Below, in pieces: positions 1 through 8,831 of a stretch of DNA of 22,250 nucleotides; position 1 is the stretch's first letter, and each line of letters begins with the position of its first letter. Location: assembly GCA_000432915.1 (NCBI GenBank), contig HF995237.1:17129-39378 (forward strand). The letters are read 5' to 3'. The stretch is from Firmicutes bacterium CAG:194 (GTDB taxonomy: Bacteria; Bacillota; Clostridia; Lachnospirales; Lachnospiraceae). The notes under the pieces are model-generated. The model did no database searches. It was given only the letters and a program-made list of their open reading frames with translations, and was not told the origin of the DNA. Both the position numbers and the translations under genes were made by a program.

Positions 1-885
1 GTTCAGCAGGAATTGAAGATAGCATATGGAAATAAACTGGAATTGCAGATTGAAATTTGTTCCATCACTCATAGAAAAGCTCTTGAAAGAGTATTTGAAA
101 AATATCATCCACAGATCATTATTAATGCAGCCGCTCACAAGCATGTCCCATTGATGGAGCATAACTGTGTAGAAGCCATTTACAACAATGTATTTGGTAC
201 ACAGAATCTGGTGGAGCTTTGTGAGGAGTATGGTGCGGAACGCTTTATGATGGTATCCACGGATAAAGCGGTTAATCCGACAAACGTTATGGGCGCAACT
301 AAGAGAATGTGCGAGATGATCGTTCAGAGCGCAAGTACTCATGGAAAAGTAAAATACAGTGCGACTCGTTTTGGAAATGTACTTGGCAGTGCCGGATCAG
401 TTATTCCATTATTTAAACGCCAGATCGCTAATGGCGGACCGGTTACAGTTACAGATAAACGAATCATCAGATATTTTATGACAATTCCGGAAGCATCACA
501 GCTTGTTCTTCAGAGTGGTGCGATTGCCAATAATGGAGAACTGTTTGTTCTTGACATGGGACAGCCAGTAAAGATTATGGATCTGGCAGAGAATATGATT
601 CGTCTGTCCGGTGTACAGGGAATTGAAATTATTGAAACGGGATTAAGACCAGGAGAGAAACTGTATGAGGAGCTGTTAGTTAAGACAGAGGAACTGGATA
701 AAACAGACAACAGCATGATCTTCATCGAAAGAGATACTGCACTGAGCCAGAAAGAAATATACCAGAAGATTCAGGTGCTTAAAGATGCCTGCGATACAGG
801 GGATGATCTAATTGCAAAAGAAGCACTGAGGAGTGTTGTTCCAACATTCAAAAGACCAGAAGATGTAAATAAAGAAATTGCTTAA
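1..885 (+). CDS. CapD/EpsC-type nucleotide-sugar 4,6-dehydratase, C-terminal part (5' end outside window)
   Basis: This is the C-terminal ~294 codons of a CapD/PglF-like membrane UDP-N-acetylhexosamine 4,6-dehydratase. The frame is open from base 1, so the TTG at 13 is internal and the gene begins upstream. Visible family signatures are INAAAHKHVPLME, the VSTDKA segment followed by MGATK (the Met-x-x-x-Lys pair that replaces the usual SDR Tyr/Lys in this family), the RFGNVLGS stretch, and the late GLRPGEKLYEELL motif. The family removes water across C4/C6 of UDP-GlcNAc to give a 4-keto-6-deoxy sugar. The membrane-spanning N-terminal half seen in the long CapD form is not in the window, so long versus soluble form cannot be decided. 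The next gene is the matching aminotransferase, 30 nt downstream, so the pair probably makes a 4-amino-4,6-dideoxy sugar nucleotide. Confidence 0.9.
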   Translation, partial: VQQELKIAYGNKLELQIEICSITHRKALERVFEKYHPQIIINAAAHKHVPLMEHNCVEAIYNNVFGTQNLVELCEEYGAERFMMVSTDKAVNPTNVMGATKRMCEMIVQSASTHGKVKYSATRFGNVLGSAGSVIPLFKRQIANGGPVTVTDKRIIRYFMTIPEASQLVLQSGAIANNGELFVLDMGQPVKIMDLAENMIRLSGVQGIEIIETGLRPGEKLYEELLVKTEELDKTDNSMIFIERDTALSQKEIYQKIQVLKDACDTGDDLIAKEALRSVVPTFKRPEDVNKEIA

Positions 886-915
886 TATCAAAATGGATGA
901 AAAGAGGTAGGAGTC

Positions 916-2199
916 ATGTTTAAAGAAAGTAATAAATTTGAGAAGTTTGAGTCTAAAGTATGGTTAAGCAGCCCGACTATGCATGGTCCGGAGATTGAAT
1001 ATGTGAAAGAAGCATATGAAACAAACTGGATGTCAACAGTTGGGAAAAATATCAACGAAGTTGAAAGAATGGCATGTGAATATATCGGATGTAAATATGC
1101 AGTTGCATTATCTGCCGGAACAGCATCATTGCATCTTGCTATGAAATTAGCTGGTATTGAAGCATATGGTATGCCAAAAGTTGGACATGGTGCATTGGAA
1201 GGAAAGAAAGTTTTTTGTTCTGATATGACTTTTGATGCCACTGTAAATCCTGTTGTTTACGAAGGTGGTGAACCGGTATTCATTGACACGGAATATGACA
1301 CATGGAATATGGACCCAGTGGCACTTGAAAAAGCATTTGAAATTTATCCGGATACGAAGGTAGTAGTTGTTGCTCACCTTTATGGAACACCAGGAAAAGT
1401 AGATGAATTAAATGCTGTTATCAAGAAACATAATGCAATTCTGGTAGAAGATGCTGCGGAATCTATGGGAGCTACATACAAGGGAGTACAGACCGGTACA
1501 TTTGGAAAGTATAATACGATTTCCTTTAATGGAAACAAGATTATCACCGGAAGTGCAGGTGGATGTTTCTTGACTGATGATGAAGAAGCTGCAAACAAAG
1601 TTCGTAAATGGTCTACGCAGGCAAGAGAAAATGCAGCATGGTATCAGCATGAAGAACTGGGATACAACTACCGTATGAGCAATGTAGTAGCTGGTGTAGT
1701 TCGTGGACAGTTCCCATATCTGAATGAACATATTGCTCAGAAGAAAGCAATTTATGAAAGATATAAAGAAGGATTAAAAGGTCTTCCAGTTTCTATGAAT
1801 CCAATTGACTTTGAAAATTCTGAGCCGAATTACTGGTTGTCATGTCTGATTATTGATAAAGAGGCAATGTGCAAGCAGGTTCGTGGCGAACAGGATGTTT
1901 GCTATGTAAAAGAAGCAGGAAAAACTTGTCCAACTGAAATTCTGGAAGCAATTGCATTTATTAATGCAGAGGGACGTCCAATTTGGAAACCAATGCATAT
2001 GCAGCCAATTTATCGTTTGAATCCGTTTGTAGTAAGAGATGGAAATGGACGTGCCAGATCAAATGCGTATATTGCAGGTGGTGTAGCTGATGTAGGAATG
2101 GATATTTTTACAAGAGGATTATGCCTGCCAAGTGATAATAAGATGACTGCAGAGCAGCAGGATAGAATTATTGAAGTAATAAAAAAATGTTTTGAATAA
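916..2199 (+). CDS. DegT/DnrJ/EryC1/StrS-family PLP-dependent sugar aminotransferase
   Basis: A 427-aa enzyme of the DegT/DnrJ family, fold type I PLP aminotransferases that convert keto-sugar nucleotides to amino sugars with glutamate as donor. The PLP lysine is K208 in SFNGNKIITG. The cofactor aspartate region is VEDAAES (D179), the sugar-binding NYRMSN is at 251-256, and SAGTASLHLA at 66-75 binds the phosphate of PLP. The sequence resembles the PglE/EpsN branch, which aminates C4 of UDP-4-keto-6-deoxy-GlcNAc; this fits the upstream dehydratase. The start has a good RBS (GTAGGAG, 909-915 region). There is a 33-nt gap to the next gene's preferred start. The central loop (~320-345) is longer than in small family members. 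The general role is secure; the exact substrate is inferred. Confidence 0.92.
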   Translation: MFKESNKFEKFESKVWLSSPTMHGPEIEYVKEAYETNWMSTVGKNINEVERMACEYIGCKYAVALSAGTASLHLAMKLAGIEAYGMPKVGHGALEGKKVFCSDMTFDATVNPVVYEGGEPVFIDTEYDTWNMDPVALEKAFEIYPDTKVVVVAHLYGTPGKVDELNAVIKKHNAILVEDAAESMGATYKGVQTGTFGKYNTISFNGNKIITGSAGGCFLTDDEEAANKVRKWSTQARENAAWYQHEELGYNYRMSNVVAGVVRGQFPYLNEHIAQKKAIYERYKEGLKGLPVSMNPIDFENSEPNYWLSCLIIDKEAMCKQVRGEQDVCYVKEAGKTCPTEILEAIAFINAEGRPIWKPMHMQPIYRLNPFVVRDGNGRARSNAYIAGGVADVGMDIFTRGLCLPSDNKMTAEQQDRIIEVIKKCFE

Positions 2200-2232
2200 C
2201 ATTTTATGTAGAGAATGAAAGGAAAAATAGCT

Positions 2233-3324
2233 ATGGGAAAAACAGTATTAGTTACAGGTATAGGTGGACTTACACCACGTTCAATTACAGGAATTATTAG
2301 AGAAAATCATCCAGACTATAAAATTATAGGGTGTGATATTGAGAAGAAAGCTATGGGCTTTTTTATGAAAGGTCTTTTAGACGAATACTATATTTGTCCG
2401 CGATGTACTGATCCAGAATATTTTACTTGGATTGAAAAACTTGTAGAGGATAAACATATTGATTATGCTTTCGTTCAGCCGGAAAGTGAAATTGTTGAGT
2501 GGGGAGCATACTATGAAAAAAATGGTAGATTTCCATGCCCAGTGTTTATGGGGAGTAAATTGTTATCGGAATCATTGAGGGATAAATCTATAATGGCAGA
2601 TCTTCTTGAAGGTACTGCATTTATTCCGAAGACAATTAAAGTTACGCAGGAAAATCCACGATTTGATGATGTTGAAAATGAAATAGGATTTCCATGTTGG
2701 ATTCGTGCAACAGAAGGAACTGGTGGTTTAGGTTCTTTACGGTTAGACGATATTAGTAGTTATAGAAGCTGGTTATTTATAAATGCCAATATTCCTGAAT
2801 TTACAGTAAGCGAATTTCTTACAGGAAGACATCTGGCAAATGAAATGCTTTATTATAATGGCGAATATGTCAAGGGAGCTGCACTGGAATGTGCTGAATA
2901 TGTCATGGCAAATACAGCACCATCTCATGTAACTGGAAATACACATTTTGCACGCTTTCTTAATGAAGATAGAATTAATAAATTCTGTGATGAATGTATT
3001 AAATATTTAGAAAAAAAATTAGGCGTACCGGCTCATGGAATTTTATCATTCGACTTAAAAGAAGATAAAAATGGAGAAATGAAAGTTACGGAAATCAATA
3101 TTCGTCATATGGCATATGCTGGTGTTATGGCTCATGTTGGGTTTGATCTGATTGAGGATACAATTAGAATCATGGAAGATGGAAATTGTAATAACGTGGT
3201 AAGAGATCAGTATCACCATTACGATAAGCCATACATATTCCTTAGAGATGTTGATGTCGAACCTATTATTTTGGAAAGTGAAGAAATTTTTGACGATCCA
3301 AAGGCATATTTCAATATCAAATAA
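2233..3324 (+). CDS. ATP-grasp carboxylate-amine ligase-like protein
   Basis: A 363-aa ATP-grasp protein related to the carbamoyl-phosphate-synthase-like ligases seen in sugar clusters. Residues 1-100 form a pre-ATP-grasp Rossmann-like domain beginning VLVTGIGG. The nucleotide-binding glycine loop is RATEGTGGLGS (~158-168), and the metal/ATP-binding acidic strand is EINIRHMAYAG (E287, N289). ATP-grasp enzymes form an amide bond through an acyl-phosphate. The start at 2233 is preferred over an in-frame ATG at 2215, because GAAAGGA at 2217-2223 lies 9 nt upstream of 2233 and nothing comparable precedes 2215. Its place between the aminotransferase and the phosphoglycosyl transferase suggests that it acylates the new 4-amino group, perhaps with an amino acid, a step done by an acetyltransferase (PglD-type) in bacillosamine pathways. 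The substrate is inference. Confidence 0.85.
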   Translation: MGKTVLVTGIGGLTPRSITGIIRENHPDYKIIGCDIEKKAMGFFMKGLLDEYYICPRCTDPEYFTWIEKLVEDKHIDYAFVQPESEIVEWGAYYEKNGRFPCPVFMGSKLLSESLRDKSIMADLLEGTAFIPKTIKVTQENPRFDDVENEIGFPCWIRATEGTGGLGSLRLDDISSYRSWLFINANIPEFTVSEFLTGRHLANEMLYYNGEYVKGAALECAEYVMANTAPSHVTGNTHFARFLNEDRINKFCDECIKYLEKKLGVPAHGILSFDLKEDKNGEMKVTEINIRHMAYAGVMAHVGFDLIEDTIRIMEDGNCNNVVRDQYHHYDKPYIFLRDVDVEPIILESEEIFDDPKAYFNIK

Positions 3325-3347
3325 GTGGAAGATAAAGGATTACATAT

Positions 3348-3977
3348 ATGTATGCAAAATGTTTTAAAAGGGTAATTGATTTTACGTTAAGTTTATGTGC
3401 GTTGCTTGTTCTTTCTCCATTACTTCTTGTTCTTATTATTTTAGGGGCGATTTTTATGCAGGGAAATCCGTTCTTTACGCAGGAGCGTCCCGGAAAAGAT
3501 GAGAAGGTTTTTAAATTAATAAAGTTCAGAAGCATGGATAATCGAAAAGATTCAAATGGAAATCTACTTCCGGATTCTATCCGATTGAATAAGTATGGAC
3601 GTATTTTGCGTGCCACATCTTTGGATGAGCTGCCGGAGTTGATTAACATATTAAATGGTGATATGTCGATTGTGGGACCAAGGCCTTTAAGAGTGTACTA
3701 TTTACCTTGGTATACAGAGGAAGAAAAGCATCGGCATGATGTTAGACCTGGCTTAACAGGTTGGGCACAGGTTAATGGTAGAAATAATTTGGATTGGGAT
3801 AAACGGCTGGCACTTGATGTCGAATATGTCAGAAATATATCTTTTGCTTTTGATGTAAAGATTATTTTTATGACAGTTGCTTATGTATTTAAGAGATCAG
3901 ATGTAAATGTTGATAGCGTTGATGAAGGACGTTTAGACGAAATCCGAAAAGCTAAAGTGGAAAAGAAAAGAATGTAA
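3348..3977 (+). CDS. PglC-like phosphoglycosyl transferase (bacterial sugar transferase family)
   Basis: A 209-aa small monotopic phosphoglycosyl transferase that moves a sugar-1-phosphate from UDP-sugar to undecaprenyl phosphate and so starts repeat-unit assembly on the inner membrane face. A single hydrophobic segment (~12-35) with a Ser-Pro pair makes the re-entrant helix typical of the family. The catalytic Asp-Glu dyad is in ATSLDELPEL and falls at D93-E94. FRSM, SIVGPRPL and RPGLTGWAQVNGR are family signatures. The length equals the minimal PglC form rather than the long WbaP/WcaJ form with extra N-terminal helices. AAAGGA sits 8 nt before the ATG. Together with the preceding three genes, the likely donor is a UDP-2,4-diamino-2,4,6-trideoxyhexose derivative (inference). 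Confidence 0.93.
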   Translation: MYAKCFKRVIDFTLSLCALLVLSPLLLVLIILGAIFMQGNPFFTQERPGKDEKVFKLIKFRSMDNRKDSNGNLLPDSIRLNKYGRILRATSLDELPELINILNGDMSIVGPRPLRVYYLPWYTEEEKHRHDVRPGLTGWAQVNGRNNLDWDKRLALDVEYVRNISFAFDVKIIFMTVAYVFKRSDVNVDSVDEGRLDEIRKAKVEKKRM

Positions 3978-3995
3978 TTAAGAAAGAGTACAACT

Positions 3996-5213
3996 ATGAA
4001 AAATATATTATTTTTGAGTTTTATAAAATATAAAACAATTAATGTACATGACTTTTATGCTGATATTCTTAGAAATTATGTGAAAGATGGGCATCATGTA
4101 TATGTTGTTACACCGGTAGAGTCAAAATATGGGATTGAAACTTCTGTATTAAAGGAAACGGGATGTGATATTTTACAAGTGAAAATTGGTGGATACTTTA
4201 ATGTTAATTCTGTTAGAAAGGGAATAACTCTGATTGAAATCGAGCATCAAGTTATATCTGCTATTAAGAAATATTGGTCTTCTGTAAAGTTTGATATGGT
4301 GCTTTATGCAACTCCTCCAATTTCGTTTGCTAAAGTGATTCAATATATTAAAAAAAGAGATAATGCAATCAGCTACTTGATGCTGAAAGATATTTTCCCG
4401 CAAAATGCAGTTGATCTTGGAATGATGAGTAGGACAGGGATAAAGAGTGTGCTGTACAAATATTTTAGAAAACAAGAAAAGCAACTTTATTGTTATTCCG
4501 ATAGAATTGGTTGTATGAGTCAGGCAAATGTAGATTATGTGATTAAACACAATCCAGAGATTACTTCGAGCAAACTTGAAATTTGTCCGAATTGCATTGA
4601 ACCACAGGATATGAGTATTTCTCCTGAAGAAAGAAACGAATTGAGAAGAAAATATAATATTCCGTTGGACAAGGTAGTATTTGTTTATGGTGGTAATTTA
4701 GGAAAACCACAAGGAATACCTTTTATCATAGAATGCCTTAAAAAACAGAAAAAAAATAGTGATGCATATTTCTTGATAGTTGGAGGTGGTACAGAATTTG
4801 AAAAATTGCAGGAATTTTTTAATACTGAAAAGCCAGAGAATATGAAGCTAATGAGTAAATTGCCAAAAGATGATTATGATCGAATGGTTGCGGCTTGCGA
4901 TGTGGGACTTATTTTCTTAGACCATAGATTTACCATTCCTAATTTCCCAAGTCGCTTATTAAGCTATATGCAGGCAAAACTTCCAGTACTTGCAGCTACT
5001 GATCCAAATACAGATATTGGTGAAGTAATTTTTCAAGGTGGTTTTGGATGGTGGTGTGAAAGCAATGATACTGAAGCGTTTTCTGAATTGGTTAAGAAAG
5101 CGTTAGAGGCAGATTTGAACGAAATGAAAACGAATGAAACAAAATATTTAATGGAAAATTATACAGCAAATATGATATACAAGAATATCAACAAATCAAT
5201 TGGATGGAAATAA
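3996..5213 (+). CDS. GT4-family glycosyltransferase, WbuB-like
   Basis: A 405-aa GT-B fold glycosyltransferase. The N-terminal acceptor domain contains LYATPPISFAKV followed by LMLKDIFPQNAV, a layout seen in WbuB-type transferases. The C-terminal donor domain has VFVYGGNLGKPQG, the LIVGGGTEFE strand, and the NFPSRLLSYMQAKLPVLA segment that closes on the UDP-sugar. WbuB enzymes transfer L-FucNAc in several O-antigen systems, and this locus carries the full UDP-L-FucNAc pathway, so L-FucNAc is a reasonable donor guess. No signal peptide or membrane segment is visible, so it should act at the cytoplasmic membrane face on the lipid-linked sugar. It follows the phosphoglycosyl transferase by 18 nt. 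The family is secure and the donor inferred. Confidence 0.87.
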   Translation: MKNILFLSFIKYKTINVHDFYADILRNYVKDGHHVYVVTPVESKYGIETSVLKETGCDILQVKIGGYFNVNSVRKGITLIEIEHQVISAIKKYWSSVKFDMVLYATPPISFAKVIQYIKKRDNAISYLMLKDIFPQNAVDLGMMSRTGIKSVLYKYFRKQEKQLYCYSDRIGCMSQANVDYVIKHNPEITSSKLEICPNCIEPQDMSISPEERNELRRKYNIPLDKVVFVYGGNLGKPQGIPFIIECLKKQKKNSDAYFLIVGGGTEFEKLQEFFNTEKPENMKLMSKLPKDDYDRMVAACDVGLIFLDHRFTIPNFPSRLLSYMQAKLPVLAATDPNTDIGEVIFQGGFGWWCESNDTEAFSELVKKALEADLNEMKTNETKYLMENYTANMIYKNINKSIGWK

Positions 5214-5292
5214 TGTTTGAGATTGGTAGTGCTGGAGATGTTTAAAGTATGTTGATATTTGAATACAATAATATGTTTGGTGAGGTATCAAA

Positions 5293-6414
5293 ATGAAAAT
5301 ATTAATAGTAATGGGAGGATTTTTTCCAGGGCAAAAGTACGGAGGTCCTCCTGTGAGCGTAAATAATTTTTGCTCTCTTTTTCGGGAAGATGAATGCTAT
5401 ATAGTCACTAAAAATCATGATAAAGATGAAAGTGTACCGTATGAGGGAATTGATTCTGGAATTTGGACGAAGAGAGATAACTGTTATGTTAAATATGTAA
5501 GCGATGAAAGTTATAAAAAATCTGAATTTGAAAAAGTAATATTGGAAATAAAACCAGATGTGCTGTATCTTCAGGGATTATTCCAAAGCTGTGTTTTGCC
5601 TTGTTTAGAACTGGCAAAACAGTATTCTTTAAAGGTTGTGTTAGCACCTAGGGGAGAACTGTGTGCTGGAGCATTAAAAAAGAAATATAAGAAGATACCA
5701 TATATTGCATATTTAAGAATGAAAAATCTAGTGAGGAATATAGCGTATCAATCTACGAGTGAAGAAGAATCAGCAGCAATTATAAAATATTTAAAAGCGG
5801 ATAGCGAAAAAATTCATTTTCTGACGAATATCCCTTCAATTCCGGAAAAGCAATATATACATGAACTCAAAAAAAGTGGTGAGGGAAAATTTGTATTTGT
5901 TTCAAGAATACATCCAAAGAAAAATTTGATTAGTGCAATTGAGTATATGAAAGATATTAAAGGAAAGGTTGTATTTGATATTTATGGACCGATAGAAGAT
6001 GAGGAATATTGGAAACAATGTAATCAAAAGATACATGAATTGCCTCAAAATATAACAGTTAATTATTGTGGATTGGTAAACCATGAAAAAGTTCACGAAA
6101 TATTTAGCTTGTATAATGCGTTTTTATTTCCTACGTTTAGTGAAAACTATGGACATGTAATTGCGGAAGCATTATCGGTTGGAACAGCAGTAATAATCAG
6201 TGATCAAACTCCATGGTCGGATATTAATGAAGCAAAAGCAGGATGGGCAATTCCGTTGGACAATAGAGAAAAATTCGTAGAAGCTATCCAAAGTGTTATA
6301 GATCAAAAACCTGATGATAATCAGAAGCAAATAAAAGCTGTTGAGAAATATATAAATAATAAAGTTAATTTAAAAGAAATCAGGCAGGAATACAAAAAAG
6401 CATTTGACTTATAA
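5293..6414 (+). CDS. GT4-family glycosyltransferase
   Basis: A 373-aa GT-B glycosyltransferase of family 4. The N-terminus, MKILIVMGGFFPGQKYGG, is the usual nucleotide-fold opening with a glycine-rich loop and a GGPP turn. APRGELCAGALKKKYKK is a common GT4 acceptor-domain motif. In the donor domain, FVSRIHPKKNL starts the second Rossmann unit, and ENYGHVIAE supplies the E-x7-E pair that binds the nucleotide sugar. A 79-nt AT-rich gap with no ORF separates it from the previous gene; a GGTGAGG-like RBS precedes the ATG. It probably adds the third sugar of the repeat, possibly the uronic acid made from the product of the dehydrogenase at 14345, but donor and linkage cannot be read from sequence. 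Confidence 0.87.
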   Translation: MKILIVMGGFFPGQKYGGPPVSVNNFCSLFREDECYIVTKNHDKDESVPYEGIDSGIWTKRDNCYVKYVSDESYKKSEFEKVILEIKPDVLYLQGLFQSCVLPCLELAKQYSLKVVLAPRGELCAGALKKKYKKIPYIAYLRMKNLVRNIAYQSTSEEESAAIIKYLKADSEKIHFLTNIPSIPEKQYIHELKKSGEGKFVFVSRIHPKKNLISAIEYMKDIKGKVVFDIYGPIEDEEYWKQCNQKIHELPQNITVNYCGLVNHEKVHEIFSLYNAFLFPTFSENYGHVIAEALSVGTAVIISDQTPWSDINEAKAGWAIPLDNREKFVEAIQSVIDQKPDDNQKQIKAVEKYINNKVNLKEIRQEYKKAFDL

Positions 6415-6440
6415 CTCTTTGGGTTTTGGAGGCAGTTTAT

Positions 6441-7556
6441 ATGACGATAAGAAAAAATGCATGGGAACAATTTGCTTTTTTAGATATACCATTGTTTTTA
6501 TTGGGAATGAACTACATGCTCTATAATGCATTGGCTATGGACACAATGAAAACAATATTTCGTGTAGGAGCAATCTGCTTATTACTTGCTGGATGGATTT
6601 TAAAAGGGAAATTTATAGTTGATAAGAAAGCTTTTTTTGCAATGGCACTTGCGATGGTATCCTTAATGTTAAATGGAAGTATGGCACTTAACTTTGTTGT
6701 AATTGTACTATTTGCTATATGTGCTAGTTATTCGCTAGAAACAATTGTAAAAAGTGCATTTAGAATAAATGTTTTCTTGGTATTAGTTATGATAGTGCTT
6801 ATGGCACTGCATATTGTAAATAACACAAGCTACGTTTCTACAATGGGAAGACTTAGATATACATTAGGATTTGAAAATCCCAATGTTGCGGCTTTATTTT
6901 ATTCTTCAGCAATATATCTATTACTTGTTTCAAGAAAAAAATTAAAAGGGATTGTTGTTATTTTTGCTTTTTTAATGACAGGAGTTGTTTTTTATTATAC
7001 TAATAGTAGAACGTCACTGTTAGCATTGCTGGCATTCGTTGCATTAGAAGGTATGTACCTTTTCTTTGAAAAAAGAAATATGGAAAATGCTTTAAGAATA
7101 TTTGGGAAGTGTTCGATTGCGATTATAGATATGTTATTTATACTAAATTTAGTTAGTGTTTTTATTATTGATAAATTTATGGTATTTGATGCGTTGCTAA
7201 GTTTTAGAATTAGTACATTTTCAAGAATGATTAATAGTTCTGGAATAAAGTGTTTTCTGTTGGGAGGAACTACTGCAACGGTAGATAACTTCTATTATAT
7301 GCTGCTATTTCAGTATGGAATTTTTATTTATATTTTCGTAGCGATTTCTACGCATTTTGCTATGAAGAAAATGGTAACAAGTAGAAATAGTAGATACATA
7401 TCATTACTTGTAGGACTTTTTTTGGTAGCAATGATGGAAAGCAGTCTGATAAGACCAGAAATATTAGTTGCGTTAGTTGTATGGAAAATTATTTTATCAG
7501 GAAATAATGAATCTTTGATAGAGAGCAATACGGAAATAAATGAGGAAATAGAATAA
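6441..7556 (+). CDS. Wzy-like polysaccharide polymerase
   Basis: A 371-aa polytopic membrane protein with about ten hydrophobic segments through the whole length. A larger extracytoplasmic loop follows the RLRYTLGFENPNVAALF motif, and TNSRTSLLAL is similar to O-antigen/capsule polymerases and ligases (Wzy/WaaL-like). Sequence conservation in this family is poor, so topology, length and location between glycosyltransferases and a flippase carry most of the argument. A longer frame opens with TTG at 6426, but GGAGG at 6428-6432 lies 8 nt before the ATG at 6441, which fixes the start there. It would join lipid-linked repeat units on the outer face of the membrane. The stop codon abuts the next start directly. 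Confidence 0.82.
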   Translation: MTIRKNAWEQFAFLDIPLFLLGMNYMLYNALAMDTMKTIFRVGAICLLLAGWILKGKFIVDKKAFFAMALAMVSLMLNGSMALNFVVIVLFAICASYSLETIVKSAFRINVFLVLVMIVLMALHIVNNTSYVSTMGRLRYTLGFENPNVAALFYSSAIYLLLVSRKKLKGIVVIFAFLMTGVVFYYTNSRTSLLALLAFVALEGMYLFFEKRNMENALRIFGKCSIAIIDMLFILNLVSVFIIDKFMVFDALLSFRISTFSRMINSSGIKCFLLGGTTATVDNFYYMLLFQYGIFIYIFVAISTHFAMKKMVTSRNSRYISLLVGLFLVAMMESSLIRPEILVALVVWKIILSGNNESLIESNTEINEEIE

Positions 7557-8831
7557 ATGAGTAAAAAAAATAGTATATGGGTTGGCATATTACATATGGG
7601 ATTGGGAACTGTATTAGCACAGATGATAAATATTGTTGTACAGCCAATTTTGACACGTATATTTCCCACTGAAACGTTGGGTATTTATACTTATTTGATT
7701 TCACTTGCAACTATGATTATTCCAGTGGCGTCATTGAAATTAGACATGTTAATTGTATCTGAACCAAATGAAAAAGAAGCTCAGTATATAACGGATGCAT
7801 GTATAATTATCAATATTTTGATTTCATTAATATACGCAATTGTAATTATAGTTGGATATCAAGTATCAGATAATAATATTTTTAATAAATATGGGATCAT
7901 CATTTACGTTGTTCCAGTATTAGTATTTACTAATGGACTTAGATTTTTATTCATTAGTTATTTAAATCGGTATAAAGAGTATAAAACAATTTCTATAATT
8001 GCAATCATCAGGGAAGCTATTAGGGCTGTTATTCAAGTAGGGGCAGGTTTTCTTTCTTTAGGAGTATTTTCTTTATCTATGGGATATGCAGTTTCACCGT
8101 TGTTTGGACTAAATATTCAGATGAGAAATTATCTGAAAGAATTGAAAGAACGTCCACGCATTAATTTAAAGAAATTTAAAGAAATTGTATTGGTAAAAGG
8201 GAAAAGACAAATACTTTTTCTAGTACCAGCTCAGTTTATAAATAGTTTTTCGGCTTCACTTGTAACAATTTCAATAACGGCACTTTTTTCAGCAAAGATA
8301 TTAGGATACTATTCAGCCGGAGTAAGAATATTAGATATCCCTATAGTTTTTATTACGTCTAATGTTAGTAAAGTTTGCTACCAAAGAATTAGTGAAAATG
8401 TTGCAAATAAGAAACCAGTATTAAGGACGCTAATGTCAGTAATAATAGTGCTATCTGCAGTATCTATTATGGGATTTGGAACACTTTACGTTATAGCACC
8501 TAGACTTTCTGAGATTGTTTTTGGACAGGGTTATAGGGTGGCCGGAGAATATATTCGATGTTTATGTGTGATGTATGCAGTTAGGTTAGTGGCAACATCT
8601 TTTGCGGGAGTGTATACGGTATTTAAAAAACAGAATTTTGAATTAATTTTGAATATTTTATTGATTGTATCAGCAGGAGTAAGTTATGTGGTATGTAGCA
8701 TGTTTAACTTTGAAGTAATTACATATTTAAAATTTATGAATACAGGATATACAATAGTATATTTGATGATGCTGTTGGGTTATATAGTTATGTGTAAAAA
8801 TTATGATAAAAAAATAAGGAGTGTAGAATAA
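7557..8831 (+). CDS. Wzx-like flippase (polysaccharide exporter, MATE/MOP superfamily)
   Basis: A 424-aa polytopic membrane protein. The N-terminus, with LGTVLAQMINIVVQPILTRIF followed by TLGIYTY, is the classical opening of the polysaccharide-exporter family (MOP superfamily), which moves undecaprenyl-diphosphate-linked repeat units across the membrane. Twelve or so hydrophobic segments are spread along the protein, with basic cytoplasmic loops such as LKELKERPRINLKKFK. The ATG follows the TAA of the polymerase with no gap, and GAGGAA a few bases upstream lies inside that gene, so translation is probably coupled. The stop overlaps the next start by one base. Confidence 0.9.
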   Translation: MSKKNSIWVGILHMGLGTVLAQMINIVVQPILTRIFPTETLGIYTYLISLATMIIPVASLKLDMLIVSEPNEKEAQYITDACIIINILISLIYAIVIIVGYQVSDNNIFNKYGIIIYVVPVLVFTNGLRFLFISYLNRYKEYKTISIIAIIREAIRAVIQVGAGFLSLGVFSLSMGYAVSPLFGLNIQMRNYLKELKERPRINLKKFKEIVLVKGKRQILFLVPAQFINSFSASLVTISITALFSAKILGYYSAGVRILDIPIVFITSNVSKVCYQRISENVANKKPVLRTLMSVIIVLSAVSIMGFGTLYVIAPRLSEIVFGQGYRVAGEYIRCLCVMYAVRLVATSFAGVYTVFKKQNFELILNILLIVSAGVSYVVCSMFNFEVITYLKFMNTGYTIVYLMMLLGYIVMCKNYDKKIRSVE

